A stretch of DNA of 64,000 bases, from assembly GCF_039521365.1 (NCBI RefSeq), contig NZ_BAAACF010000006.1:62001-126000 (forward strand), read 5' to 3'. Both the position numbers and the translations under genes were made by a program. The stretch comes from Clostridium_AW malenominatum (GTDB taxonomy: Bacteria; Bacillota; Clostridia; Clostridiales; Clostridiaceae). Of the stretch, positions 17,361-26,522 are shown piece after piece (within the stretch, counting starts at the first letter, position 1; every line of letters begins with the position of its first letter). The notes under the pieces were generated by a model. The model was given only the letters and a program-made list of their open reading frames with translations. It ran no database searches and was not told the origin of the DNA.

Positions 17361-18632
17361 TTAAATAACCGCTGCCAATATGAGAAGCTCTTCATTATCA
17401 TTATATATTCTATCAAATTGGGATATTGGAAGAGGATTTCTACCCCTACCTACTTCTATTGTATAACCAGGTTTTCTAAAATCTTGAATAAACCAATCTT
17501 TATATCCAGCATAGGATGCTATACCAGTGGTCTCACTTAAGGCATAACCACTAACTCTAGAGAATACTTCTCCTATTGCTCTAGACTCTGGTGGAGTTAA
17601 TCCATCGTACTGCCAATATATGACCTCTCCTTGACTATGATAAGCCAATACCAATCTAAAGTTATGACTTCTTGTAAATCTTACTACAGCTTGAACCTCA
17701 GGTTCAGATTCTGGATAAGGTCCTGAGTATCTTGTAGGTCCCGGTCCCATTATTCCATATTCTCTTTCTGCGTCTTTAGATTGCTGCCAGCCAGCATTGT
17801 AATTATGGTTTAAATCTACTCCTCTATTATTTGCCTGCCAATCAGTAGAGAAGTTTGTACTTCCATTATTCCATCTTATTAACTGATTATAATAAGGGTT
17901 ATCTCTACTTAGTCCGTTTAGTACTAAATCTACACCATCAGGGTTAACCATTGGCATTATATAAATACTACTCTCGCTCCAAACGTCTCCTATATTATAG
18001 CCTCTCATTTCTCTCCCTAAAATATAACTCTCCAGAAAATTTTCCGTGAACTTCATAAGTAGTGGAGAGGTTATCCATTCTAGAGAATGATGAGCACCGT
18101 TATAAAAAACCTCATTTGGTCCCACTCCCAGCCTTATATAATATAATTCTCTACCTAAAACACTTTTCCCAGCAGAACCTACTGTTATAAAAGGATACCT
18201 CTTTTTTAATCCCTCAATATCCCTTTTTAATATATCGTAGGTATAATCAATATTAGTATCTACAACATCTATACCATAAGGAACTACAATTTTCGTTCCT
18301 GGAATAAGGTTGTATGGGTCTAAGCCAGGGTTTGCCACTAATATTTTATATAATTGTGTGTAATATCTTTGAGCAATATTATATAATGTGTCTCCTGGCT
18401 TTATGGTGTAATTGTCATATCCTAAAAGGAGTCTTTCCATTATTCTATAGGTGTTAGGCCCCACTATTCCATCGGGAGTAAGCCTGTTGTTTCTTTGAAA
18501 AGCTTTCACAGCATTTTCTGTAGCCACTCCAAATATACCGTCAATGACTCCAGGATTATACCCAATTTTTTTAAGTAGGGATTGAATTTCCATTACGTCT
18601 GTTCCTCTGCTACCTCTTCTTAATACTCTCAT
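17361..18632 (-). CDS. M14 zinc peptidase with peptidoglycan-binding and LysM domains (gamma-D-glutamyl-diaminopimelate endopeptidase I type)
   Basis: A 423-residue enzyme with a PG_binding_1 domain (about residues 1-70, LRRGSRGTDVMEIQSLLKK), a LysM domain (about 73-120, YTIKPGDTLYNIAQRYY) and an M14 carboxypeptidase-like domain. Zinc ligands HSLE (His182, Glu185) and the catalytic glutamate in YTIEVGRG near the C-terminus are visible. Relatives such as endopeptidase I of Lysinibacillus sphaericus cut the D-glutamyl-diaminopimelate bond of spore or vegetative peptidoglycan. There is no signal peptide, which fits a sporulation enzyme acting from the mother cell or released on lysis. It is divergent from the O-acetylation operon. 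Confidence 0.88.
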   Translation of the reverse strand: MRVLRRGSRGTDVMEIQSLLKKIGYNPGVIDGIFGVATENAVKAFQRNNRLTPDGIVGPNTYRIMERLLLGYDNYTIKPGDTLYNIAQRYYTQLYKILVANPGLDPYNLIPGTKIVVPYGIDVVDTNIDYTYDILKRDIEGLKKRYPFITVGSAGKSVLGRELYYIRLGVGPNEVFYNGAHHSLEWITSPLLMKFTENFLESYILGREMRGYNIGDVWSESSIYIMPMVNPDGVDLVLNGLSRDNPYYNQLIRWNNGSTNFSTDWQANNRGVDLNHNYNAGWQQSKDAEREYGIMGPGPTRYSGPYPESEPEVQAVVRFTRSHNFRLVLAYHSQGEVIYWQYDGLTPPESRAIGEVFSRVSGYALSETTGIASYAGYKDWFIQDFRKPGYTIEVGRGRNPLPISQFDRIYNDNEELLILAAVI

Positions 18633-18813
18633 TAAAACCCACCATTACATATTATTACTATTAATAGTTTATTTTACAAGGGGTATTTTGTGATAACTAT
18701 TTGTATATTTGTATATTTAAAACTTAAATCTTTTGTAACCTTTTTCGTAAATGAATATATTATAATATTTTTTGTATTCTAGTCATAAATTGTAATAATA
18801 TTGGAGGCACATT

Positions 18814-19632
18814 ATGAAAAAGTCAAAAAAAATTTTAAGAAAAAAACTAATTAAAAAACTAATTAAACTATCAGTTCTAATCACAATTGGGTTTGTAGTC
18901 TTTATACCGTTGAACAGTTTAATATCAGCTAAAAGGCTAGACAAATCTTCATTAACAGTGACAAGTACAAATACAGGTTTAGATACAAATACAAGCACAG
19001 ACGAAAATAAAAATATAGATATAAATGCAAAAACCGAAGAAAAACAATACAAAGAAGAAGTAAAAGTTAATAAAAACATTAATATAGATAACAAAACCTT
19101 TTTTAAAGACAGTTTATTTTTTGGTGATTCTATTACTGAAGGGTTATATTTTTATGAGTTTCTAGATGAAAATCATGTAATATTTAAAAAAGGACTTACA
19201 GCTTTAAAAGCTCAAAAAGAAGCTAATAAAATAACACTATTAGACCCCAAAAATGTATTTATTTTTTTAGGAAATAATGACTTAGTTGATGAAAAACTTA
19301 CTAGTGATGCTTTTGTAGTTGATTATTTTCAGTTGGTAGAAACTATAAAAGAAAATCTTCCTCAAGCAAAGATTCATATTTTATCTATTTTGCCCGTAAC
19401 AAAGGCAGCTGAGGAAAAACGTCCTTCTTTTTCAAATAAACGTATTTATGAGTTCAACCTAGCACTAGAAGATATGGCTAAAAAAGAAGGTATAACATTT
19501 ATAAATACACAACCTATATTAAAAAATGGTTCAGAACTTCACGAGCCAGATGGCATACATTTTAAAGCACCGTTTTACGAACAGCTTTTAAACTATGTAA
19601 AAGACTATATCATTGAAAATGAAAATCTATAA
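18814..19632 (+). CDS. membrane-anchored SGNH/GDSL hydrolase
   Basis: A 272-residue protein with a lysine-rich N-terminus and one membrane helix (about residues 18-38), a Thr/Asn/Lys-rich linker (about 45-95) and an SGNH hydrolase domain. Catalytic blocks are FFGDSITEG (Ser about 105), FLGNNDLVD and DGIHFK near the C-terminus. It is placed outside the membrane. In this four-gene operon with an MBOAT acyltransferase it is likely an O-acetyltransferase or acetylesterase acting on a cell-surface polysaccharide. The next gene follows 15 bases later. Confidence 0.87.
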   Translation: MKKSKKILRKKLIKKLIKLSVLITIGFVVFIPLNSLISAKRLDKSSLTVTSTNTGLDTNTSTDENKNIDINAKTEEKQYKEEVKVNKNINIDNKTFFKDSLFFGDSITEGLYFYEFLDENHVIFKKGLTALKAQKEANKITLLDPKNVFIFLGNNDLVDEKLTSDAFVVDYFQLVETIKENLPQAKIHILSILPVTKAAEEKRPSFSNKRIYEFNLALEDMAKKEGITFINTQPILKNGSELHEPDGIHFKAPFYEQLLNYVKDYIIENENL

Positions 19633-19647
19633 TTAGGAAGTGGTATC

Positions 19648-20133
19648 ATGAAAAATTTATTGAAAAACATATTGTTATTGTTCTTACTTATAATATTACC
19701 TACTGGAATTTTATTTGGATGTTCTTCACAAAAAGCTTCTAAAAAAAATCCTTCCTCTAAAGAAATTGGCGAAAAAATTAAACAAGCTATGGATTTATCT
19801 CAAATGAAAGATGGAGACAGCGAAAAACTATACAAGTCATATGATATAAAGGAAAATGAGATAGAAAACTTCTTTTTATTAACTCCTCCGTCTAACATTA
19901 AAGCAGAGGAATTATTGATAGTAAAGCTAAAAGACTCTAAGGATATAGATTCTATAAAAGAAAAAATACAAAACAGAGTTGATGCTCAAAGTACAAGCTT
20001 TAAGGATTATCTTCCTGAAGAGTATAATTTAATTGAAAATCATATTTTAGAAGTAAAAGATAACTTTATATTTTTTACAATATCAAAGGATGGGGACAAA
20101 CAAAAAGAACTTTTCTATGAAAGTTTTAAATAA
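19648..20133 (+). CDS. DUF4358 lipoprotein
   Basis: A 161-residue lipoprotein: N-terminal signal helix with lipobox LFGC (Cys about 25), followed by a lysine/serine-rich linker and a DUF4358 domain containing ENFFLLTPPSNIKAEELLIVKLKD. The family is frequent next to MBOAT/DHHW acetylation genes in Firmicutes but has no assigned activity. It sits between the SGNH and MBOAT genes with short gaps (15 and 20 bases), so it is probably an accessory part of the surface-modification complex. Confidence 0.82.
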   Translation: MKNLLKNILLLFLLIILPTGILFGCSSQKASKKNPSSKEIGEKIKQAMDLSQMKDGDSEKLYKSYDIKENEIENFFLLTPPSNIKAEELLIVKLKDSKDIDSIKEKIQNRVDAQSTSFKDYLPEEYNLIENHILEVKDNFIFFTISKDGDKQKELFYESFK

Positions 20134-20153
20134 TATGTTGGGAGGTACAAGCT

Positions 20154-21551
20154 TTGATTTTTAGCAGTTTAGTATTTATTTTTAAGTTTCTTCCCATAAC
20201 TTTGCTGATATATTATTTATCACCAAAAAGCTTAAGAAATTTTGTATTGCTCCTAGCAAGCCTTGTTTTCTATGGCTGGGGGGAACCAGTATATATATCA
20301 ATAATGATTTTCTCTACAGTTTTTGATTATTTTAATGGATTACTTATCCATAAATATAGAGAACACAAAGCTATTCCTAAGTTAGTTTTGATAAACTCAA
20401 TGGTAGTTAACCTAGGGATATTATTCTTTTTTAAATATTACAATTTTATGGTATTGAATATAAATAATTTACTAGGGGTAAGTATTTCCACTTCCCCTCT
20501 TCCACTACCTGTAGGTATATCTTTTTATACCTTCCAAACTATGTCATATGTTATAGATATCTATTTAAAAACAGCTCCGATACAAAAAAACATTATCTCC
20601 TTCGGTGCTTATGTAGCCATGTTTCCTCAGTTAGTCGCAGGCCCCATTGTCAAATATGGGGACATACATAAACAATTGAATGAAAGAAAAGAATCTCTCC
20701 AAAAATTTGGAGAAGGAACTGAAATATTCATCATTGGACTTTGCAAAAAAGTATTGCTAGCTAATAACATAGGACTTCTTTGGACAAACGTAAAAGGAAC
20801 ATCCTTTACCGAACTCTCTACTATTTCAGCTTGGCTTGGTATTATTGCCTTTACTTTTCAAATTTATTTTGACTTTAGTGGATATTCAGATATGGCCATT
20901 GGCCTTGGAAAAATGCTTGGGTTCGATTTAGATATAAACTTTAACTATCCTTATATATCTAAAAGTATAACAGAATTTTGGAGAAGATGGCATATATCCT
21001 TAGGATCTTGGTTTAGGGAATATGTTTATATACCTCTTGGAGGCAATAGATTAGGAAAATATAAACATTTAAGAAATTTATTTTTGGTTTGGTTTTTGAC
21101 AGGGTTTTGGCATGGAGCTAGCTGGAACTTTGTATTATGGGGTTTATATTTTGGAACTATATTAGTTTTAGAAAAATACTTCATTCTAAAATGGTTACAG
21201 AGTAAGCCTAAGTTTATAAGCCACATATACGCTATACTGCTTATAATTATCGGTTGGGTTATATTTGATTTTGATAAACTAGCAAATATATCCTCCTTCT
21301 TAAGTATAATGTTTGGAGTGAGAGTTCCTTTTTTTGATTACAAATCACTTTATTACCTTTACACTAATGGTTTATTAATTATATGTCTTATAATTTTCTC
21401 CACTCCATTACAAAAAAAGATAATGAATAAAATCAAGGAAAGCTCTTTAAAACATGTATTAGTTCCTATTATATATGTAGCTCTTTTATTTATTTGTACT
21501 GCCTATTTAGTTAATGAAAGCTATAATCCTTTCCTATACTTTAGATTCTAA
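20154..21551 (+). CDS. MBOAT-family O-acyltransferase (AlgI/DltB-like)
   Basis: A 465-residue polytopic protein of the membrane-bound O-acyltransferase family. The AlgI-like hallmark segments are present: DFSGYSDMAIGLGKMLG, TEFWRRWHISLGSWFREY and the catalytic-histidine motif FWHGASWNF (about residues 318-326). Such proteins transfer acetyl groups across the membrane to extracellular polymers. The start is TTG at 20154 with GGAGG nine bases upstream. Co-transcription with SGNH, DUF4358 and DHHW proteins points to O-acetylation of an exopolysaccharide or wall polymer rather than D-alanylation, since no dlt genes are present. Confidence 0.92.
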   Translation: MIFSSLVFIFKFLPITLLIYYLSPKSLRNFVLLLASLVFYGWGEPVYISIMIFSTVFDYFNGLLIHKYREHKAIPKLVLINSMVVNLGILFFFKYYNFMVLNINNLLGVSISTSPLPLPVGISFYTFQTMSYVIDIYLKTAPIQKNIISFGAYVAMFPQLVAGPIVKYGDIHKQLNERKESLQKFGEGTEIFIIGLCKKVLLANNIGLLWTNVKGTSFTELSTISAWLGIIAFTFQIYFDFSGYSDMAIGLGKMLGFDLDINFNYPYISKSITEFWRRWHISLGSWFREYVYIPLGGNRLGKYKHLRNLFLVWFLTGFWHGASWNFVLWGLYFGTILVLEKYFILKWLQSKPKFISHIYAILLIIIGWVIFDFDKLANISSFLSIMFGVRVPFFDYKSLYYLYTNGLLIICLIIFSTPLQKKIMNKIKESSLKHVLVPIIYVALLFICTAYLVNESYNPFLYFRF

Positions 21552-21574
21552 AAGCTATGTAAAGAGGTGATATA

Positions 21575-22714
21575 TTGGATAGCTTAAATAAACTTTATAA
21601 AAATATATTAGGAATAGTATTCATAGGATGCTTGATTCTAGTATTCTCTTACAACATAATAGTTCCACAAAGAAAATTTTCTGAAAGTGAAAATAGAGTA
21701 CTTCAACAAAAACCTAAATTTTCATTATCAAAACTTTTAAAAGGTAAATATACCTCTGATTATGAAAAGTATGTAGCAGACCAATTTCCCTTTAGGGATT
21801 TTTGGATAGGAGTGAAATCCACCTCTGAAAAATTAATTGGTAAAAAAGATAACAATGGAGTATATTTAGGTAAAGATGATTACTTATTTCAAATGTTTAA
21901 TAAACCTTCAGAGGAAAGCTTGAAGAGCAGAATTGAAAGTATTAATACCTTTTCTTCTAAGAATAAAGAAATAAATAAGTACTTTATGCTTATTCCAAAT
22001 TCAATAAAAGTTTTAGAAGATAAACTACCTAATTTTGCTTCTCCCGAGGATCAAAAGGTTTATATAGATAAAGTTAAAAACTTACTTCCAAGTGATATAA
22101 AATTTGTTGACGTCTATTCTTCACTGAAGAATAAAAGTGATGAGTATATATACTACAGAACAGATCATCACTGGACTACTAAGGGAGCCTACTATGCATA
22201 TAGAACACTTGGAGAAGCTATGAATTTATCTCCTAAAAATGAAGAGAATTTTAATATAACTAAGGCCACAGATAGCTTTTACGGTTCTATGTATTCTAAA
22301 AGCGGCTTTAGAAACTTAAAGCCTGATGATATATACTTATATCTTCCTAAAGAAGAGGAAAATTTAAAGGTATTTTATTCAGATAAAAATGAAACCTTTA
22401 ATTCTCTTTATACTATGGACAATATTTCAAAAAAAGATAAATACACAGTATTCTTCGATGGAAACCATCCTTTAGTTAAAATTAGTACAGGTTTAGATAA
22501 TGGAAAAAAACTTTTGATTTTAAAGGATTCCTATGCTAATAGCTTCGTGCCATTTTTGACTGAGCATTTTAGTGAAATATACATGATAGATTTAAGATTT
22601 TATAATGAAGATTTAAGTACCCTTATTCAGGATAATAGTATTGATAATGTTTTAATCCTTTATAACGTAAATACATTTTTTGAGGATAATTCAATAAATA
22701 ATATAAAGTTTTAA
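21575..22714 (+). CDS. DHHW-family protein (AlgJ/AlgX-like acetylation partner)
   Basis: A 379-residue protein with an N-terminal signal anchor (about residues 11-28) and an extracellular domain of the DHHW/SGNH-like family. The name motif appears as RTDHHWTTKGAYYAY (about residues 196-210), with a late serine-containing segment LLILKDSYANSFVPFL. In alginate-type systems such proteins receive the acetyl group and pass it to the polysaccharide. The start is a TTG with a GAGGTG site, 23 bases after the MBOAT gene. A bidirectional terminator follows the stop codon. Confidence 0.88.
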   Translation: MDSLNKLYKNILGIVFIGCLILVFSYNIIVPQRKFSESENRVLQQKPKFSLSKLLKGKYTSDYEKYVADQFPFRDFWIGVKSTSEKLIGKKDNNGVYLGKDDYLFQMFNKPSEESLKSRIESINTFSSKNKEINKYFMLIPNSIKVLEDKLPNFASPEDQKVYIDKVKNLLPSDIKFVDVYSSLKNKSDEYIYYRTDHHWTTKGAYYAYRTLGEAMNLSPKNEENFNITKATDSFYGSMYSKSGFRNLKPDDIYLYLPKEEENLKVFYSDKNETFNSLYTMDNISKKDKYTVFFDGNHPLVKISTGLDNGKKLLILKDSYANSFVPFLTEHFSEIYMIDLRFYNEDLSTLIQDNSIDNVLILYNVNTFFEDNSINNIKF

Positions 22715-22715
22715 A

Positions 22716-22750
22716 AAGAGTGCTTTTGAACTTAGTTCAAAAGCACTCTT
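22716..22750. terminator. bidirectional terminator between convergent genes
   Basis: AAGAGTGCTTTTGAAC pairs with GTTCAAAAGCACTCTT around a three-base loop. It follows the DHHW gene on the plus strand and the M48 protease gene on the minus strand. Confidence 0.88.
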
Positions 22751-22753
22751 CTA

Positions 22754-24286
22754 TTACATAATTGATAAAATAACGCCACCAGCCAATAACAAATATCCAA
22801 ATATTTTAGTCAGTAGATAATTAAAGCACTGAGCCTTTTCTCCATTGAATATTATATATTTGCATACAAAATAAGGTTTACTGCTTCTTTTATACCATCC
22901 TATAATTTCAACTTCTTTCTCCATATACTTTTCAAGTTCAAACAATCCAAATATCCATTGAAGAATTTTTAATGGCTGTCTATAATCCACTAGCATTATA
23001 CCTGTTCCATCATCTACAACTAAATCTTCGCTGTAAAATAATCCTGGTATACCTTTACCTATAACTTTTCCTTTAAGTATTGCTGGGATACCCTTTACTG
23101 GAGAAGCATCTTCCATTTCTAAAAGTTCTCGAATACTCTTTTCTTCATACCTTTTTCCATAAGAAAAATAATATTTAATTAATATACTAAGACCTAGTAT
23201 TGACAAATATAAAGGCTTTTCCTTAATGAATCTATAAGAGCTTGAACCATCTCCTGCAATAAATAAAATAAGCCCCATAAAAAATATTGAATAAGGCAGC
23301 ATATTAATTATGGCTTCCAAAAGAAAATTTCCTAACCCCTTCTTCCAACTCTCATTATCTTCAATCTCTATATTATTTAATGCTATAATTCTCTTTCCTG
23401 TTATAGGATGAGTACTATTTATTTCATACCACTTTGCCCAAGGGTTCTTTAAATCCCATCTTATAAGTTTTTCATCAAGCTTATTATCCCCTTCTAGCTT
23501 ATAAGTTGATAACATCCATGCATCGTTTTGTATATTGTTAGTAAAAGCCATGCAAGATGTTCTAGGATTTTTATTTGCTTCTCTACTAGTAGTTCCATAG
23601 GCTATTTTAATCAAAGCATTCTTTAATGCTTCTCCTTCGCCCATTATCTCCTTTGCAAAATTATCTGAGTAATATTCCCTCATTCTAGAAAAACCCAATA
23701 CTAAAAATCCACTAAGTAGGTAAGCCCCATAGGCTCCTAATCCAATCAAATATTTCACATCAGATTTTTTATCTTTTGTCCTTATATATATTTGATAAAG
23801 TATCATTGGTATTAAAGATACTATCATCATAGCTATAAAATCATAATGCTTTATATGGCCTAACTCATGAGCTATTACGGCCTTTTGCTCTTCTTCATTT
23901 AATATATCTAATAAACCTGTGGTTACTACTATTCTTGCATTTCTTGGTATATGACCATAGGTAAAAGCATTTGGATTACCATCTTTAATTATTCCTATTC
24001 TAGGAGTAGGCATATTATATTCCCTACAGGAATCTTCAATAAATTCTAATACATTTTTACTTATACATATATCGTAATTTTCAAACCATACATCATAAAA
24101 TATATCTATAATCATAGGACCTAATAAAAACTGTAAAAATACTATGGCAAAAGAAATTCCAACGCCAAACCATATACTTAGGTCATATTTCCATACTAAG
24201 GTGGTAGCTACAGCAAATAACAATCCAAAAGACAGGGTTAAAAGTACTATTGACTTTCTTAATACAACCTTGTAATAATTTTTCAT
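22754..24286 (-). CDS. M48-family membrane zinc metalloprotease
   Basis: A 510-residue HtpX/Ste24-like protease with two N-terminal helices, the zinc motif HELGHIKHYDF (about residues 139-149), further helices, and a downstream glutamate region with FSRMREYYSDNFAKE. Beyond the protease domain is a C-terminal part (about 390-490) with the segment VIGKGIPGLFYSEDLVVDDGT, a small beta-rich domain not seen in short HtpX proteins. It presumably degrades or processes membrane proteins. Single gene, convergent with the acetylation operon. Confidence 0.88.
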   Translation of the reverse strand: MKNYYKVVLRKSIVLLTLSFGLLFAVATTLVWKYDLSIWFGVGISFAIVFLQFLLGPMIIDIFYDVWFENYDICISKNVLEFIEDSCREYNMPTPRIGIIKDGNPNAFTYGHIPRNARIVVTTGLLDILNEEEQKAVIAHELGHIKHYDFIAMMIVSLIPMILYQIYIRTKDKKSDVKYLIGLGAYGAYLLSGFLVLGFSRMREYYSDNFAKEIMGEGEALKNALIKIAYGTTSREANKNPRTSCMAFTNNIQNDAWMLSTYKLEGDNKLDEKLIRWDLKNPWAKWYEINSTHPITGKRIIALNNIEIEDNESWKKGLGNFLLEAIINMLPYSIFFMGLILFIAGDGSSSYRFIKEKPLYLSILGLSILIKYYFSYGKRYEEKSIRELLEMEDASPVKGIPAILKGKVIGKGIPGLFYSEDLVVDDGTGIMLVDYRQPLKILQWIFGLFELEKYMEKEVEIIGWYKRSSKPYFVCKYIIFNGEKAQCFNYLLTKIFGYLLLAGGVILSIM

Positions 24287-24362
24287 ATAATCAACTCCCT
24301 TTATATATGATTATACCCAACTTTAGGAAAAAGACAACAACTTACATTTGGAAATAAAATAC

Positions 24363-24397
24363 TTAGGCTATTAATAATTTATTTATTAATAGCCTAA
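24363..24397 (-). terminator. terminator after msrA
   Basis: TTAGGCTATTAATAA pairs with TTATTAATAGCCTAA across a five-base loop, just beyond the msrA stop codon. Confidence 0.82.
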
Positions 24398-24404
24398 AAT
24401 TTAT

Positions 24405-24875
24405 CTATAGTTTTATATGACAGTATCCACCTGGATTTTTCTTTAGATATTTTTGATGATATTCTTCCGCTTCATAATAAACTTCTAAAGGTTCAATATC
24501 AGTAACTATTGGTTTCGAATGTTTTTTACCCTCTTCTTCTTTACTCTTTAATATGGTATCTAAATCTTGTTCATTTATATAATAAATCCCTGTTCTATAT
24601 TGGTGACCAATATCATTTCCTTGTCTATTTATTATGGTAGGGTCAATAATTTCCCAAAACTTTTTTAACAATTCTTCTAAACTTATTACATTTTCATCAT
24701 ACTTTACAACACAGGCTTCTGCATGCCCTGTATTTCCTGTACAAACCTTCTCATAGGTAGGGTCTTCCAAATGTCCATTAGCATATCCCACAGAAGTTTC
24801 CAAAACTCCTTCTATACGTGACATATACTCCTCTACTCCCCAAAAACATCCCCCGGCAAAAACTATTTCTTTCAT
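24405..24875 (-). CDS. msrA: peptide-methionine (S)-S-oxide reductase
   Basis: A 156-residue MsrA with the catalytic GCFWG motif (Cys10), followed by GHAEACVVKYD and the C-terminal YHQKYLKKNPGGYC. It reduces the S-epimer of methionine sulfoxide in proteins, using thioredoxin. The companion MsrB lies 17 kb away at 42060-42512, so the two repair enzymes are not in one operon here. The gene starts with ATG behind a GGGAGGAAA site and shares direction with the upstream lipoprotein gene (24-base gap). Confidence 0.95.
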   Translation of the reverse strand: MKEIVFAGGCFWGVEEYMSRIEGVLETSVGYANGHLEDPTYEKVCTGNTGHAEACVVKYDENVISLEELLKKFWEIIDPTIINRQGNDIGHQYRTGIYYINEQDLDTILKSKEEEGKKHSKPIVTDIEPLEVYYEAEEYHQKYLKKNPGGYCHIKL

Positions 24876-24899
24876 GATCTTTTCCTCCCTTGTTTTTTA

Positions 24900-25877
24900 T
24901 TAGTCATTATTAAATTGGCCAGAAAAATTTTCAAATATCTTAATTATATCTTCTCCAGTTATCTTTCTTTCCCTTCCATCTTTATTTACTTTAATATATT
25001 TATTATTACCTCCATTAAAGTAAATTTCCCCTCCATTTTCAAGTTTAATTACTACATTAATATGACCCTTCTCTTTTTCTTCTTCTAAAAATGGTGTCGA
25101 ACTATTATACGCATTTATGAAACTTTCAATTTCCTTTGAATTATTCTCTTTTCTATAAGTTTCTTTTAAAGTGTCATCAAACTTTATTTCCATGGATACA
25201 ATATCTTCAATTCTCAGCTTTTCTTCATAATTCATTTTTTCCTTTGAGAATCTGCACTTTAATATATATGCATAATCATATTCTTCTAACTTATTTTTAT
25301 ATTTATCTGGATTTTGAAAGAATTCTTCTGTCAAAGAGTTCATGGAATCTCCATGAGATTCTAATATTGCTGCTAGTACTACAGGATCTTCTTCTTTAAT
25401 TTCTAGATTTTTTGCGCTCTGCCAAGAAGACATGTTAGCTTTACCCGTTTTATAATGTGACGTTTTTGCACTACCATATCCTCCTCCATCTATTACCGAT
25501 AAATTCCATATCTCTTTATTGTCTTTTGTATCAATATCCTTTTGAATTATAAAAGAAATTTTCATTTCCTTTTTATCTTCTATGCTGCTTCCAAATCCCA
25601 TAGCTTTACTTTGTAGTTTGCCCTTCTCATAATAATCTACCCAAAGCTCTACCCATTTATATTCATCAGTATTTAATTTCCCTTCGAAAATAAAGTATTT
25701 ATCACTTAAAGGCTTTACTAAAGCTTCTTCATTAGGAGATAATTTTGCTTCAGTAATTACTCCTAATTTTTCCTTTGTATTACCTTTAGTTCCTTCCTTT
25801 GTACATGCAGTAAATGACATTAACATCATAATAAATAATAAAATTTTGAACTTATTCATTAATTTACTATTACTCAT
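24900..25877 (-). CDS. lipoprotein of unknown function
   Basis: A protein of about 325 residues with a hydrophobic signal segment ending in the lipobox SFTAC, then a charged extracellular domain without a family I recognise. The chosen ATG (25875-25877) has a GGGGGA site at the right distance; an in-frame ATG seven codons upstream overlaps the stop of the DUF4177 gene (ATGA) and could give a slightly longer product. It lies between DUF4177 and msrA genes in one direction, suggesting a short transcript. Function unknown. Confidence 0.75.
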   Translation of the reverse strand: MSNSKLMNKFKILLFIMMLMSFTACTKEGTKGNTKEKLGVITEAKLSPNEEALVKPLSDKYFIFEGKLNTDEYKWVELWVDYYEKGKLQSKAMGFGSSIEDKKEMKISFIIQKDIDTKDNKEIWNLSVIDGGGYGSAKTSHYKTGKANMSSWQSAKNLEIKEEDPVVLAAILESHGDSMNSLTEEFFQNPDKYKNKLEEYDYAYILKCRFSKEKMNYEEKLRIEDIVSMEIKFDDTLKETYRKENNSKEIESFINAYNSSTPFLEEEKEKGHINVVIKLENGGEIYFNGGNNKYIKVNKDGRERKITGEDIIKIFENFSGQFNND

Positions 25878-25894
25878 TTTATTCCCCCAAAATA

Positions 25895-26080
25895 TCATTC
25901 CTCTATTTTTCTTTCAAAAATAATTTCATAAGCTGTAGGTTTACCATGACTATTATAATAAGTAGGTACTATTTGAAGTAATCTCCATCCATCCTTTGCA
26001 TGTTTTTCAATCACTTTATGATGATTAGCCGTTGTGAAAAAGCTCCCCATTTCACAATTCTCATACTTATATTCGTACAT
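25895..26080 (-). CDS. DUF4177 small protein
   Basis: A 61-residue protein with MYEYKYE at the start and AKDGWRLLQIVPTYY in the middle, the pattern of DUF4177 (a short domain of unknown function in Firmicutes). No signal peptide or membrane helix. GGAGAG precedes the ATG. Its stop codon touches the region where the next lipoprotein gene begins, so the pair is probably translated from one message. Confidence 0.8.
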   Translation of the reverse strand: MYEYKYENCEMGSFFTTANHHKVIEKHAKDGWRLLQIVPTYYNSHGKPTAYEIIFERKIEE

Positions 26081-26235
26081 AGTTCTCTCTCCTTTAAATT
26101 AATATAATTATACCTATATTTTACCATACATATCCTCATATTTATTATCAAATACTTACTTGTAATGACTTTGTAAATCTTAATTATTTACATATATTAT
26201 AATAATATTATAATTCTTAAAAGAAGTGATCTTAT

Positions 26236-26493
26236 GAAGATGAAATAGAAAATGCAAAAGAATTTGAAAATGTATTTACAGACGAAAAAAAGTCCACTAT
26301 AGAAACTAAGGAACAATTCATTAAAAACTATGACAAAATCTTTACGGAAAAAGTGAAAAAAGCTCTAGCTAATTAGAAAGCAGAAGAAACCTTTGTTAAC
26401 TATCAAGGAGTTATGGTAGGTGACGGTGAAATATGGTTTAATGTATTTAACGATAGTAAGAACAAGTATTTAATTTATGCAATAAACAACTAG
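26236..26493 (+). pseudogene. remnant of a conserved clostridial-type gene with internal stop
   Basis: A reading frame of 86 codons starting at GAA without a start codon and interrupted by TAG at 26374-26376. It would encode, on either side of the stop, charged segments such as EQFIKNYDKIFTEKVKK and AEETFVNYQGVMVGDGEIWF, which look like real protein sequence ending in a normal stop at 26491-26493. The only upstream ATG (26234) is in another frame and stops after four codons. This appears to be the C-terminal remainder of a secreted or lipoprotein gene whose N-terminus is lost. I do not recognise the family with certainty. Confidence 0.6.
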
Positions 26494-26522
26494 AGAAATT
26501 GAAAGCCAATTTCTCTAGTTGT
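26486..26522. terminator. hairpin between convergent remnant and signal peptidase gene
   Basis: ACAACTAGAGAAATTG pairs with CAATTTCTCTAGTTGT around a five-base loop. It sits directly downstream of the signal peptidase stop on the minus strand, with flanking T/A runs on both sides. Confidence 0.82.
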
